DNA of 32,765 bases from an uncultured Bacilli bacterium (GCA_944363815.1 CALVVI010000003.1:1-32765), one strand, 5' to 3'. Shown: positions 1-6,827, counted from the first letter of the stretch. Notes: generated by a model from the sequence alone, not told the origin. Numbers and translations: made by a program.

Positions 1-10
1 AGATGATGTA

Positions 11-41
11 TAAGGTAATGCAATATTTTGCAGATACCTTA
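11..41. other. Imperfect stem-loop upstream of the DGR target gene
   Basis: TAAGGTA at 11-17 pairs with TACCTTA at 35-41. Nested inside, TGCAA at 19-23 pairs with TTGCA at 28-32. No T-run follows, so it is not a clear terminator. A second small C/G-rich inverted repeat (CCCG at 48-51, CGGG at 62-65) lies just after it. Function unknown; it could be the tail of a structure belonging to an upstream gene outside the window. Confidence 0.4.
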
Positions 42-87
42 TCAAGCCCCGTTGCTTGCGGCGGGTTGTAGTTGACAAAATTTTACA

Positions 88-116
88 TTGCTAAATTTTA
101 TTAAATGTTTTATACT
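88..116 (+). promoter_or_regulatory. Sigma-A-like promoter of the DGR target gene
   Basis: TTGCTA at 88-93 and TATACT at 111-116 are separated by 17 bp. Transcription would start near 123 and leave a short leader carrying the AAGGAAGG ribosome-binding site at 129-136. A better -35 match, TTGACA at 72-77, has no properly spaced -10. Confidence 0.6.
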
Positions 117-147
117 TAACTTAGAGTAAAGGAAGGATTTGAAAATT

Positions 148-1632
148 ATGGAAGTAAAAAATGAGAAAAAAGTATTATGGTTATCATTTCTTGGAGTTTT
201 AACTTTTATAGCAGTAGTAGTGGGAGCAACATATGCTTACTTCCAAGCTCAAGGTGGAGGTAGTGCTAATACTAATGTTAATGTCCAAACTGCCACAACA
301 GATAACTTATCATTTCAAGTGGGAGAGTCTATAAGGTTAACAGCAAATCAAGAAGATTTTGGAAGCGGTGCAGGAAATAAAAGTGGTAGTACTACAGCAA
401 GTGCAACGCTTACAGCAAACAATGCAACTAATAATGCTACAAGGAATTATTATGTATATTTAGATATTACAAGTAATAATTTTGAATATACAACAGTTGA
501 TGACCAAGCAGAATTATTATTAAAAATAACTGATCCAGATGGAACAGAAGTAACGAATATATCTGGTTTAACAAGAAAAACAAGTGGAGGAGTAACAGGA
601 TTTGATATAACAACATCTACAGGACTCATCACAATAGCAGATAATTATGAAATAACATCAACAGGTACAGTAACCCAAGAATGGCAAATAGAAGTAATAT
701 TTGCAAACTTAGATAGTGATCAAAATGCTAATACCGGAAAGTCATTTAGTGCAACATTAATGATACAAGAAGAGGCATATGAATATACATTAGCAGATGT
801 ATGTCCAGATGGAGGGAATTTAGCAAGTTGTATAGCAGATTTAAATACACTAGCAGGAGATGGTGCTGGTAATTTATACTATCACGATGGTATAGGAAGT
901 TATACAAATGCCGATCAAGAAGCGGGTGATTATTCTTATAGATATAGTGGAGCCGATCCAAATAACTATGTATGTTTTGGAGCAACAGGAGCAGATTGTC
1001 AAGATGAAGATAACCAATATCGAATAATCGGGGTATTTAATAATCAAGTCAAACTAATCAAAGCAACAAGTTATGGAAACTATGCATGGGATGCAGATAG
1101 TGTAAATACATGGGATGAAAGTACAAAACCAGATATATATACCACATTAAATGAAACATACTATAATACATTAGGAAATGAATGGCAAAATCTAATAGCA
1201 GAGTCAACTTGGCAAGTCGGAGGAATGGCATTGAGTAGGACAAATACAGCAAAACAATATTATGATGTAGAAGTAGGAACAGGCCAAAGTGGGTATGAAG
1301 AAACAATGAAAATAGGCTTAATGTATGTATCAGATTATGGATATGGGGCAAGTCCAGAAAAATGGACAACAGCGTTATATGCAAACAATTACAGAACACA
1401 TAATTGGCTATATTTAAGTTCATTTGAATGGTTAATTTCCCGTACTACGGCCCGTACTACGGGCGGTACCGATTCTGCGTTCAGCGTGGTTTCCGGCTTC
1501 ATTGGTAGCGTGCTTAGCGGCATTGTGGGCAATTCGTATGTTGTTCGCCCGTCCTTTAGTCTGACATCCACAGCTACAATTTCCAGTGGTACAGGAACAA
1601 GTTCTGATCCATTTGTGTTAAATCTTGGCTAA
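148..1632 (+). CDS. DGR target protein: membrane-anchored surface protein with C-terminal variable lectin-like domain
   Basis: A 494-residue protein likely displayed on the cell surface, where it would bind ligands through a diversified C-terminal domain. The start is ATG 148, which suits the AAGGAAGG site at 129-136; an upstream TTG at 139 is too close to it. Residues about 9-32 form one hydrophobic segment (VLWLSFLGVLTFIAVVVGA) followed by ATYAYF, as in TasA/camelysin-like exported proteins. Residues about 40-215 look like a beta-rich ectodomain. From about residue 245 a YRIIGVFNNQVKLI-type module leads to WLYLSSFEWLIS, and the VR covers about residues 429-467. The protein closes with VVRPSFSL and a TSSDPFVLNL tail, the arrangement usual for DGR-diversified C-type-lectin-fold (FGE-like) domains in gut Firmicutes. 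The ligand is unknown. VR codons are far richer in G and C than the rest of the gene. A broken paralogue without the VR domain lies at 19478-20502. Confidence 0.88.
   Translation: MEVKNEKKVLWLSFLGVLTFIAVVVGATYAYFQAQGGGSANTNVNVQTATTDNLSFQVGESIRLTANQEDFGSGAGNKSGSTTASATLTANNATNNATRNYYVYLDITSNNFEYTTVDDQAELLLKITDPDGTEVTNISGLTRKTSGGVTGFDITTSTGLITIADNYEITSTGTVTQEWQIEVIFANLDSDQNANTGKSFSATLMIQEEAYEYTLADVCPDGGNLASCIADLNTLAGDGAGNLYYHDGIGSYTNADQEAGDYSYRYSGADPNNYVCFGATGADCQDEDNQYRIIGVFNNQVKLIKATSYGNYAWDADSVNTWDESTKPDIYTTLNETYYNTLGNEWQNLIAESTWQVGGMALSRTNTAKQYYDVEVGTGQSGYEETMKIGLMYVSDYGYGASPEKWTTALYANNYRTHNWLYLSSFEWLISRTTARTTGGTDSAFSVVSGFIGSVLSGIVGNSYVVRPSFSLTSTATISSGTGTSSDPFVLNLG
1434..1549 (+). repeat. 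DGR variable repeat (VR)
   Basis: This 116-nt segment matches the 104-nt TR at 1828-1931, sharing AATTTCCCGTA at the 5' end and GTTCGCC at the 3' end. By hand alignment about 22 differences lie at template adenines and 6 at other bases, which is the signature of adenine-directed mutagenic retrohoming. The VR is longer by 12 nt because CGTACTACGGCC (1441-1452) is repeated as CGTACTACGGGC (1453-1464). It is in frame within the target gene's C-terminal domain. Confidence 0.93.
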
Positions 1633-1638
1633 GCAAAT

Positions 1639-1671
1639 GCTTGTCTACGCGCCGTACGGTGCGAGGCAAGC
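1639..1671 (+). other. Hairpin just downstream of the DGR target gene
   Basis: GCTTG at 1639-1643 pairs with CAAGC at 1667-1671. Inside, CGCGCC (1648-1653) pairs with GGTGCG (1658-1663) around a GTAC loop, with one G-T pair. It starts 7 bp after the stop codon and about 90 bp after the VR. In the Bordetella phage DGR a hairpin beside the VR is needed for homing; whether this one acts that way is unknown. It might instead end the target transcript, although only a short T-run follows at 1681-1685. Confidence 0.5.
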
Positions 1672-1738
1672 GGGGCATACTTTTTGCTATGAGTGATAAA
1701 GGTTGATAAAATAGATTGATGAAAATTAAAAGCCGTGT

Positions 1739-1756
1739 CTGCACCGTAAGGTGCAG
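1739..1756 (+). other. GNRA-type hairpin upstream of the template repeat
   Basis: CTGCACC (1739-1745) and GGTGCAG (1750-1756) form a perfect 7-bp stem closed by a GTAA (GNRA-class) tetraloop. It lies about 70 nt before the TR. Its surroundings (TGTCTGC before, GTGTGGCAT after) resemble those of the hairpin at 1639-1671, so the two may be diverged copies. If the TR is carried on a structured RNA, this would belong to it. Confidence 0.55.
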
Positions 1757-1827
1757 GTGTGGCATCGCGAAAAATAAATGTCAAATTAAAAAAATTTTGC
1801 TTATTTTTATAGGGTAATCTTGTGATA

Positions 1828-1931
1828 AATTTCCCGTAATACGGACAATACCGATAATGCGTTTATTGTGAATTCCAACAACGGTGGTAACGTGAATAAC
1901 GACAATGTGAACAATACGAATGCTGTTCGCC
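1828..1931 (+). repeat. DGR template repeat (TR)
   Basis: Invariant donor for the VR at 1434-1549, on the same strand as the target gene and upstream of the RT. It is dominated by AAT and AAC codons when read in the VR frame, so adenine mutagenesis would reach many amino acids there. The VR-frame reading runs into TAA soon after the end. It sits in the 458-bp non-coding stretch 1633-2090, which otherwise holds only hairpins. It differs from the VR at six non-adenine positions. Confidence 0.92.
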
Positions 1932-2033
1932 AGAGTCCTTAACAGTTCTAGAGTTATAAGATTAAGGTTTTATGAAGGATGAGGTTAAGGACAAAGATTA
2001 TCCTTGGGAAACCCCTAAATAAGAAATATAGAT

Positions 2034-2055
2034 GGAAGTGTATACGTACACTTCC
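2034..2055 (+). other. Perfect 9-bp hairpin before the DGR accessory genes
   Basis: GGAAGTGTA (2034-2042) and TACACTTCC (2047-2055) enclose a TACG tetraloop. It lies about 100 nt past the TR and 35 nt before the first accessory gene. No T-run follows, so it is more likely a structure in the TR-containing RNA or a processing or attenuation site than a simple terminator. Confidence 0.6.
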
Positions 2056-2090
2056 TATATACTATATTAATTTAAGAAAGGATAAGCAAA

Positions 2091-2447
2091 ATGAAGAAAT
2101 ATTTAAAATTATATAAAAATGGTAAATTTTATAATGCCTTTGGTGATGATGGAATAATTATCCATTATTTACTTGGCTATAAATATCTAGAATATAAAAA
2201 TTCAGTAGGATTTCCTGTAAGTGCTTATAACAAAGTTATAGGTAGATTACGTAAAATGGAAATTCCTTTTTTAATATATGATAAAGATGTATTAATGGAA
2301 AAAGAAGATGGAATAAGTAAGAAATATAATGAAGTATTAAAGATAGCTTTAAGTAAGTATGATATGGAAAAAAGAGTAAATAGGATAATTGATAAAGTAA
2401 ATAACTGTTCTATTGAAGAACTAGAGGATAAGTTTATAAATGAATGA
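2091..2447 (+). CDS. DGR accessory protein, MutS-like (MSL type)
   Basis: A small 118-residue protein whose N-terminal two thirds resemble the mismatch-recognising domain I of MutS. LKLYKNGKFYNAFGDDGIII corresponds to the MutS pattern of a short helix, a G-x-FY core and an acidic turn; GFPVSAYNKVIGRLRKM and PFLIYDKD follow, as in MutS domain I. It lacks the ATPase and clamp domains, so it cannot be a MutS. MutS-like small proteins are a described accessory class in surveys of DGRs. It opens the accessory operon behind an AAAGGAT ribosome-binding site and overlaps the avd gene by 8 bp. A role in handling mismatched TR/VR cDNA intermediates is inference. Confidence 0.75.
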   Translation: MKKYLKLYKNGKFYNAFGDDGIIIHYLLGYKYLEYKNSVGFPVSAYNKVIGRLRKMEIPFLIYDKDVLMEKEDGISKKYNEVLKIALSKYDMEKRVNRIIDKVNNCSIEELEDKFINE

Positions 2448-2778
2448 TAAGTTTTTAATAATAAAGTATCTTAAGAAATTTATTATTAGTATAGAAGCTA
2501 TTATAATGACTTTTCCCAAGAAAGATATAATAAGTAGGAATATGATATATAATGACTTATTAGAAGTATTAGAACTTATAATAATGGCTAATTATGAAGT
2601 AAACAAAGATGTTAAACATAATTATCAAATTAAAGCAATTGCTAAAATAAATAAGATAGATTTTTATTTAGAAAGAGCATATAAATTAAAGTATATTAGT
2701 GAAAAACAAGTAATAAATAAAAGTAATGAATTACTTAAAATTAATAAGATGTTATATAAGTGGTGTAGTAATGGATAA
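2440..2778 (+). CDS. avd: DGR accessory variability determinant (Avd-like)
   Basis: A 112-residue lysine-rich, almost wholly helical protein of the Avd / four-helix-bundle family (related to 23S rRNA intervening-sequence proteins). In the Bordetella phage system Avd forms a pentamer that binds the RT and TR RNA and is essential for cDNA synthesis. The C-terminal half carries the family pattern KIDFYLERAYKLKYISEKQV followed by a helix ending in a tryptophan (MLYKW). It overlaps the MSL gene by 8 bp and the RT gene by 8 bp, so the three proteins are probably translationally coupled. Identification rests on family pattern, length and position between MSL and RT. Confidence 0.82.
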   Translation: MNDKFLIIKYLKKFIISIEAIIMTFPKKDIISRNMIYNDLLEVLELIIMANYEVNKDVKHNYQIKAIAKINKIDFYLERAYKLKYISEKQVINKSNELLKINKMLYKWCSNG

Positions 2779-3832
2779 TATAACTATTAGTAATTTATTA
2801 AGTATTTATGATAAAGAAATAAGTAAGAATGTTAAGAATAAGAGAAAATTATATAATTTTGATGTAAATAAAATGCAAAATATTAGTAATATTAAAAGAA
2901 TGTTAGAAAGTGACAATGTTGGACACGATAAATATAATATATTTTTAATATATGAACCTAAGTGTCGATTAGTAATGTCATTAAGTATTAGAGATAAAAT
3001 AATTAATCATTATGTAACTAGGTATATATTAGAAAATAAATTAACTAAGTATTTAGATGATAGAAATGTTGCAACTAGAAAGAATATGGGAACTGATTAT
3101 GGAATTAGGTTAGTTAAGAAATATTTGATTAAGTTAAAAAGTAAATGTAAGAAGTTTTATATACTTAAACTTGATATAAGTAAGTATTTTTATAATATTG
3201 ATCATAAGGTATTATTAAGTATGTTAGCTGATAAATTAGATAGTAGAGAATATGAATTGATTAAAAGTATTATAGATAGTACTAATAGAGAGTATATTAA
3301 TGTAATAATAAATAATATTAAAGGTAGTAGAGATATACCATTATATGAATATGGTAAAGGTATTCCAATAGGTAATATGACTAGTCAGTTTTTAGCGATA
3401 TATTATTTAAGTAAGTTAGATTACTATATAATACATAATTTACATTTGAAGTATTATGTGAGGTATATGGATGACTTTGTAATAATGAGTGAAGATAAAA
3501 AGTATTTGGAAGAATGTAAGAGGGTAATTATTGATAAATTAAAAATAGAATATAAGTTAGATATTAATAAGAATAAAAGTAATATAGTTAGTTCTAAAGG
3601 TGGATTTAACTTTTTAGGATATGTATTTAAAGTAATAGATGATAAATTGATTATCACGCTTAGAAAATGTAATAGGGAGAAAATTAAGAAGAAGGTTAAG
3701 GAAGTAAGTTATTTAGTAAATAATAATAAACTAAGTTATTATAAAGCATTTTGTACTATTATGAATTATAAATATGGATTTAAGTATGCAAATAATCTTA
3801 AAGTAAGTAGGATAATAAGTAAGTATTTATGA
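2771..3832 (+). CDS. DGR reverse transcriptase
   Basis: A 353-residue RT that would copy TR RNA into adenine-mutated cDNA for homing into the VR. The start is ATG 2771, inside the end of avd; in-frame starts further upstream lie entirely within avd and are unlikely. Visible RT motifs: LDISKYF (about 134-140, first catalytic Asp at 135), GIPIGNMTSQ (about 197-206) and YMDD (about 232-235, the catalytic pair). The GNMTSQ form of motif 4, in place of QGxxxSP, is characteristic of DGR RTs and separates this from retron and group II intron enzymes. There is no maturase or endonuclease extension, as expected for a DGR RT. The gene ends in TGA, overlapped by the next start (ATGA). Confidence 0.95.
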   Translation: MDNITISNLLSIYDKEISKNVKNKRKLYNFDVNKMQNISNIKRMLESDNVGHDKYNIFLIYEPKCRLVMSLSIRDKIINHYVTRYILENKLTKYLDDRNVATRKNMGTDYGIRLVKKYLIKLKSKCKKFYILKLDISKYFYNIDHKVLLSMLADKLDSREYELIKSIIDSTNREYINVIINNIKGSRDIPLYEYGKGIPIGNMTSQFLAIYYLSKLDYYIIHNLHLKYYVRYMDDFVIMSEDKKYLEECKRVIIDKLKIEYKLDINKNKSNIVSSKGGFNFLGYVFKVIDDKLIITLRKCNREKIKKKVKEVSYLVNNNKLSYYKAFCTIMNYKYGFKYANNLKVSRIISKYL

Positions 3833-4056
3833 AGAATAAGTATTGGTTTTTTAAAAGAATTTATAAGGATTATGTAATAGTATTTGATAATAATATTAGT
3901 TATGGGATAGATAAAGATTTAATAAAATATATTAAATGTAAGGATATTAATTGTGTTATAGTGGATAGGGAATGTAATATTAAAGTAATTGAGTGTAGTA
4001 ATAATAATTATTATAAGTATGTAATAAGGGAAAGTGTGATAAAAATACTTGAATAA
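3829..4056 (+). CDS. Small unrecognised ORF at the end of the DGR operon
   Basis: A 75-residue basic protein starting at an ATGA overlap with the RT stop, which suggests translational coupling. I do not recognise the family. The sequence is rich in Lys, Tyr, Asn and Ile, has no signal peptide or membrane segment, and contains two cysteine-containing beta-like stretches (KYIKCKDINCVIVDRECN). Codon use matches the RT. It may be a further DGR accessory, or a short ORF kept only by low coding constraint. Its 3' end overlaps the predicted promoter of the antisense RNA at 4085. Confidence 0.55.
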   Translation: MKNKYWFFKRIYKDYVIVFDNNISYGIDKDLIKYIKCKDINCVIVDRECNIKVIECSNNNYYKYVIRESVIKILE

Positions 4057-4077
4057 ATTTATGTAATTTGGTATATT
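4049..4077 (+). promoter_or_regulatory. Promoter of candidate antitoxin RNA
   Basis: TTGAAT at 4049-4054 and TATATT at 4072-4077 with 17-bp spacing. The predicted start is near 4084-4086, giving an RNA that ends at the terminator at 4126-4149. Confidence 0.6.
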
Positions 4078-4084
4078 ATATATG

Positions 4085-4149
4085 TAAGTGTTACCCATAG
4101 TGGTGGGTAGCATCTACTTTGGTGTAGACGCTATTTTAGCGTCTTTTTT
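4085..4149 (+). ncRNA. Candidate antisense antitoxin RNA (about 65 nt)
   Basis: Bounded by the promoter at 4049-4077 and an intrinsic terminator at 4126-4149, with no ORF. It is antisense to the 3' end and downstream region of the small hydrophobic ORF at 4136-4216 on the other strand. Its first ~35 nt are nearly identical to the predicted 5' end of the toxin mRNA, because of the inverted repeat 4090-4121 / 4282-4309. It could therefore compete with the toxin mRNA's own 5'-3' pairing. Size and convergent layout resemble RNA II of the Fst/par system. No expression evidence is available from sequence alone. Confidence 0.5.
4126..4149 (+). terminator. Intrinsic terminator of the antisense RNA / DGR operon
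   Basis: AGACGCTA (4126-4133) and TAGCGTCT (4137-4144) form an 8-bp stem with a TTT loop, followed by a T-run to 4149. The T-run exists only on the plus strand. Confidence 0.8.
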
Positions 4150-4216
4150 CCTTTATATCAGCTATTAAACTGAGTATAATAATTATCATTACTAAATAAA
4201 ATTCATTATCGTTCAT
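4136..4216 (-). CDS. Candidate type I toxin peptide (26 residues)
   Basis: A short ORF beginning MNDNEFYLVMII. It has one hydrophobic stretch of about a dozen residues (LVMIIIILSLIA) and a charged end (DIKEKRR), the build of Fst/TxpA/holin-like membrane toxins. A very strong ribosome-binding site (GGGGAGTGAGG) ends 2 nt before the ATG at 4216. A -35/-10 pair (4318-4346) lies upstream, giving a leader of about 96 nt, unusually long for such a short ORF but typical for regulated toxin mRNAs. A 65-nt RNA is predicted on the opposite strand. I cannot assign it to a named family. Confidence 0.6.
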   Translation of the reverse strand: MNDNEFYLVMIIIILSLIADIKEKRR

Positions 4217-4317
4217 GACCTCACTCCCCTTTCACCCTGATCTCCCAAGGTACCCCCTGAGAAAAAGAATTACTCAAAAAGCAAAGTAGACGCTCCCACT
4301 ATGGGTAACGGTTAATT

Positions 4318-4346
4318 ATTCTAAAGTTAAAATATTAAAAATACAA
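4318..4346 (-). promoter_or_regulatory. Promoter of candidate toxin mRNA
   Basis: On the minus strand TTGTAT (4341-4346) and TAGAAT (4318-4323) with 17-bp spacing. The predicted start at about 4312 places the inverted-repeat arm (GTTACCC...) exactly at the RNA 5' end. Confidence 0.65.
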
Positions 4347-4375
4347 GAAAAATCGTACGACAAAATTCGGCATCA

Positions 4376-4404
4376 TGGACAATTAGAAAAATAACTGATA
4401 TGAT
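4376..4404 (+). promoter_or_regulatory. Promoter of the dGTPase / M16 operon
   Basis: TGGACA (4376-4381) and TATGAT (4399-4404) with 17-bp spacing. The leader would be about 10 nt and carry GGTGGTGG before ATG 4421. An 8-bp palindrome, TCGTACGA, lies upstream at 4353-4360. Confidence 0.55.
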
Positions 4405-4420
4405 TATGGTGGTGGTAATT

Positions 4421-5566
4421 ATGAATGAAAATATGCTTAATCATAATAAATATTTAAGTAAGTATGCAACACTTGATAGTGATGCGATATATTTGCGTGA
4501 TGTAATGAATGATTTTAGAACGCCTTTTTTTAGAGATATAGATAGGATTATATACACACTAGCTTTTACGAGATATAGCGATAAAACCCAAGTATTTTCT
4601 TTTAAGAGTAATGATCACTTAACGAAGAGAATGATTCATGTGCAATATGTCAGTAAGATTGCCAGAACTATCGGAAGAGCGCTTGCTTTAAATGAAGACT
4701 TGATTGAGGCAAGTGCGCTTGGTCATGATTTGGGACATACTCCTTTTGGGCATGTCGGAGAAGAAATTTTAAATAAGATAAGTTTAGATTGTGGTGAAGG
4801 ATATTTTAATCATAATATTCATAGTGTAAGACTTTTAATGTATATCGAAAACTATGGTAAGGGTAAAGATATAACTTTACAAACACTTGATGCTATCATG
4901 TGCCATAATGGAGAACTTCCGCAATCGGAATATCATCCTGTAAAAAAGACGAAAGAAGAATTTTTAAAAGAGTATAAACTAAGTTATAAAGATAAAACTA
5001 TAATAAAAAAACTTAGACCAATGACTTTAGAGGGCTGTGTAGTAAGAATTAGTGATTTGATAGCTTATTTAGGAAGAGATATTGAAGATGCAATGCGTCT
5101 TAATATAGTAAGTTTTAAAGATATTCCTGATAGTATAAAGAAATACTTGGGTAATAATAATCGGGATATAGTAAATTCTTTAATAAATGATGTAATAGAA
5201 AATAGTTTAGATAAGAGTTATATTAAAGTAAGTGATGAAGTATATAATGCAATTGTTGATTTAAAAGATTTTAATTATAAAAATATATATGCTAAGGCTT
5301 ATACAAAAGAAGAAAGAATAAGTTTAGAAAGAATGCTTAATACATTATTTAATTGTTATATGAATGATTTAAAATATAATAATAAAGATTCTAATATTAT
5401 TAAATCATATTTAAGTAATATGAGTGATGAATATAAAAATAGTAATAGTCATGAACGAATAGTAATTGATTATATCGCAGGGATGACGGATGATTATTGC
5501 CGAAGCGAGTATAATAAATATGTAAAACTTGGTAATACTATTAATGAGGTGCAAAATGATTTATAA
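4421..5566 (+). CDS. Deoxyguanosinetriphosphate triphosphohydrolase-like HD protein
   Basis: A 381-residue protein of the dGTPase-like HD superfamily, which cuts dNTPs to nucleoside and triphosphate and so affects dNTP pools. ATG 4421 is chosen because GGTGGTGG precedes it; the in-frame ATG at 4400 overlaps the -10. The metal ligands are visible: H73 in the LTKRMIHVQYVSKIAR segment and the HD pair at 102-103 within GHDLGHTPFGH. A further conserved Asp lies in the ISDLIAYLGRDIEDA region. It is first in an operon with two M16-like genes, overlapping the next by 11 bp. Whether it prefers dGTP cannot be read from the sequence. Confidence 0.88.
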   Translation: MNENMLNHNKYLSKYATLDSDAIYLRDVMNDFRTPFFRDIDRIIYTLAFTRYSDKTQVFSFKSNDHLTKRMIHVQYVSKIARTIGRALALNEDLIEASALGHDLGHTPFGHVGEEILNKISLDCGEGYFNHNIHSVRLLMYIENYGKGKDITLQTLDAIMCHNGELPQSEYHPVKKTKEEFLKEYKLSYKDKTIIKKLRPMTLEGCVVRISDLIAYLGRDIEDAMRLNIVSFKDIPDSIKKYLGNNNRDIVNSLINDVIENSLDKSYIKVSDEVYNAIVDLKDFNYKNIYAKAYTKEERISLERMLNTLFNCYMNDLKYNNKDSNIIKSYLSNMSDEYKNSNSHERIVIDYIAGMTDDYCRSEYNKYVKLGNTINEVQNDL

Positions 5567-6827
5567 AACATATAAATGTAATTCTTTTAACGTCCATACG
5601 ATTAAGACTGATAAATTTAAAACAAGTCATATGGAAATAGTTTTTCGAAAAAGTGTTGTAAAAGAAGAATTGGGAGCTTATTCATTTTTATTAGATATGT
5701 TATCAGAGACTAGTAAAAATTATCCCAAAAGGCAAGACTTGATAGTAAAACTTGAAGAATTATATAAAACCAGTATTTATGGACTTACTACTAAGACTGG
5801 AAATCTTTTAAATGCTTCACTTATTGTTGATTTTATTAATCCGGATTTGATTGAAGAGGAAAATTACTTAGAAAATGTATTAAAATTGCCTTTCGAGTTA
5901 TTACAACATCCAAATGTTGTAAATGAAGAATTTGATTTAAAACAATTTAATATAATTAAAGAAAGAATAAAAAGGGAAATAAATAGTATTAAAGATAATT
6001 CGTTTAAGTTGGCAATTGGTAATGCTTTTAAAGTGATGGATGAAAGTAGCCCTACAAGTTATTCAATTTTAGGAACTATTGAACAGTTAGATAAAATTAC
6101 ACCGGCATCTTTATATAAAACTTATAAGAATTTATTTAAAAAATGTGTTTGTGATATATATATTATTGGTAATTTAGATATGGATGAGGTAGTGAGTTTA
6201 ATTAAGAAATATTTTAAACATCGTTATATAAACAATGATATTTTTAATTTGGATGTCGATAATCATTTTAGAAAAAAAGAAATTATAAAGACAGAAAAGT
6301 CTGAAAATATTCAAGCTAATATGGTAGTAATATATAATATTGATGCTTTAAGTGAAGAAGAGAAGCATGTAACTTTTCAAGTATTTAATTATATTTTTGG
6401 TAATGGGGGACTTACTAGTAAATTATATAAACAAATTAGGGAAGAAAATAGTTTATGTTATAGTATTAATAGTCTTTATATGAAATATGATAAATTGTTA
6501 GTTATTCATGTTTCGCTTGATAATAAAAATACTAAAAAAGCTGTTTCTTTAATTAAAAAATGTTTAAAAGATATGATTAGTGGGGACTTTAGTTTAGAAG
6601 AGCTGGAAGATGCTAAAATGAATTTAATTATGGCATTAGATTTAGCTAATGATAATAATGTAGCTATCTTAAATAATTATGTATTTAATTATTTGGATAA
6701 TTTACCAGAGATAGATAAAAGGAAAGAAATGTTAAAGCAAGTTAGTAAAGAAGATGTTATAAGGGTCGCTAAAAAACTTAAAATTAATACTGTTTATGTT
6801 TTAGAAGGTGGTGGAGAAAATGCGTGA
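5556..6827 (+). CDS. M16 peptidase-like protein lacking the zinc motif (YmfF-like)
   Basis: A 423-residue M16/insulinase-fold protein. ATG 5556 is preferred over the in-frame start at 5529 because GAGGTG precedes it. At the place where active members have HxxEH it reads LGAYSFLLDMLSET, so it has no zinc site and is presumably the non-catalytic partner of the next gene's product. YmfF/YmfH of Bacillus subtilis form the same inactive/active pair. The second M16 lobe is recognisable in the C-terminal half (GNGGLTSKLYKQIREENSLCY). It overlaps the dGTPase gene upstream and ymfH-like gene downstream by 8 bp, so the two subunits are likely made together. Confidence 0.85.
   Translation: MIYKTYKCNSFNVHTIKTDKFKTSHMEIVFRKSVVKEELGAYSFLLDMLSETSKNYPKRQDLIVKLEELYKTSIYGLTTKTGNLLNASLIVDFINPDLIEEENYLENVLKLPFELLQHPNVVNEEFDLKQFNIIKERIKREINSIKDNSFKLAIGNAFKVMDESSPTSYSILGTIEQLDKITPASLYKTYKNLFKKCVCDIYIIGNLDMDEVVSLIKKYFKHRYINNDIFNLDVDNHFRKKEIIKTEKSENIQANMVVIYNIDALSEEEKHVTFQVFNYIFGNGGLTSKLYKQIREENSLCYSINSLYMKYDKLLVIHVSLDNKNTKKAVSLIKKCLKDMISGDFSLEELEDAKMNLIMALDLANDNNVAILNNYVFNYLDNLPEIDKRKEMLKQVSKEDVIRVAKKLKINTVYVLEGGGENA

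Larger units (their letters stand above)
4090..4309. repeat. Inverted repeat framing the candidate toxin-antitoxin module
   Basis: Left arm 4090-4121 and right arm 4282-4309. Fourteen bp (GTTACCCATAGTGG) are identical; a 4-nt bulge follows, then another 14 bp with two mismatches ending in CTACTTTG. The right arm coincides with the predicted 5' end of the minus-strand transcript and the left arm lies beyond its stop codon, so toxin mRNA could fold its ends together. Such long-range pairing is known for type I toxin mRNAs. A MITE-like element is an alternative reading. Confidence 0.8.

Noticed and set aside
746-1571. Several minus-strand ORFs inside the DGR target gene
   Set aside because: Antisense shadows of a well-supported gene; low complexity, no ribosome-binding sites.
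2726-3832. Possible group II intron or retron RT
   Set aside because: No maturase or endonuclease domain, no intron ends or msr/msd; motif 4 is GNMTSQ, and a TR/VR pair and Avd are adjacent.
4353-4360. Palindrome TCGTACGA as an operator of the dGTPase operon
   Set aside because: Only 8 bp, single copy, and no neighbouring regulator; chance occurrence is likely.
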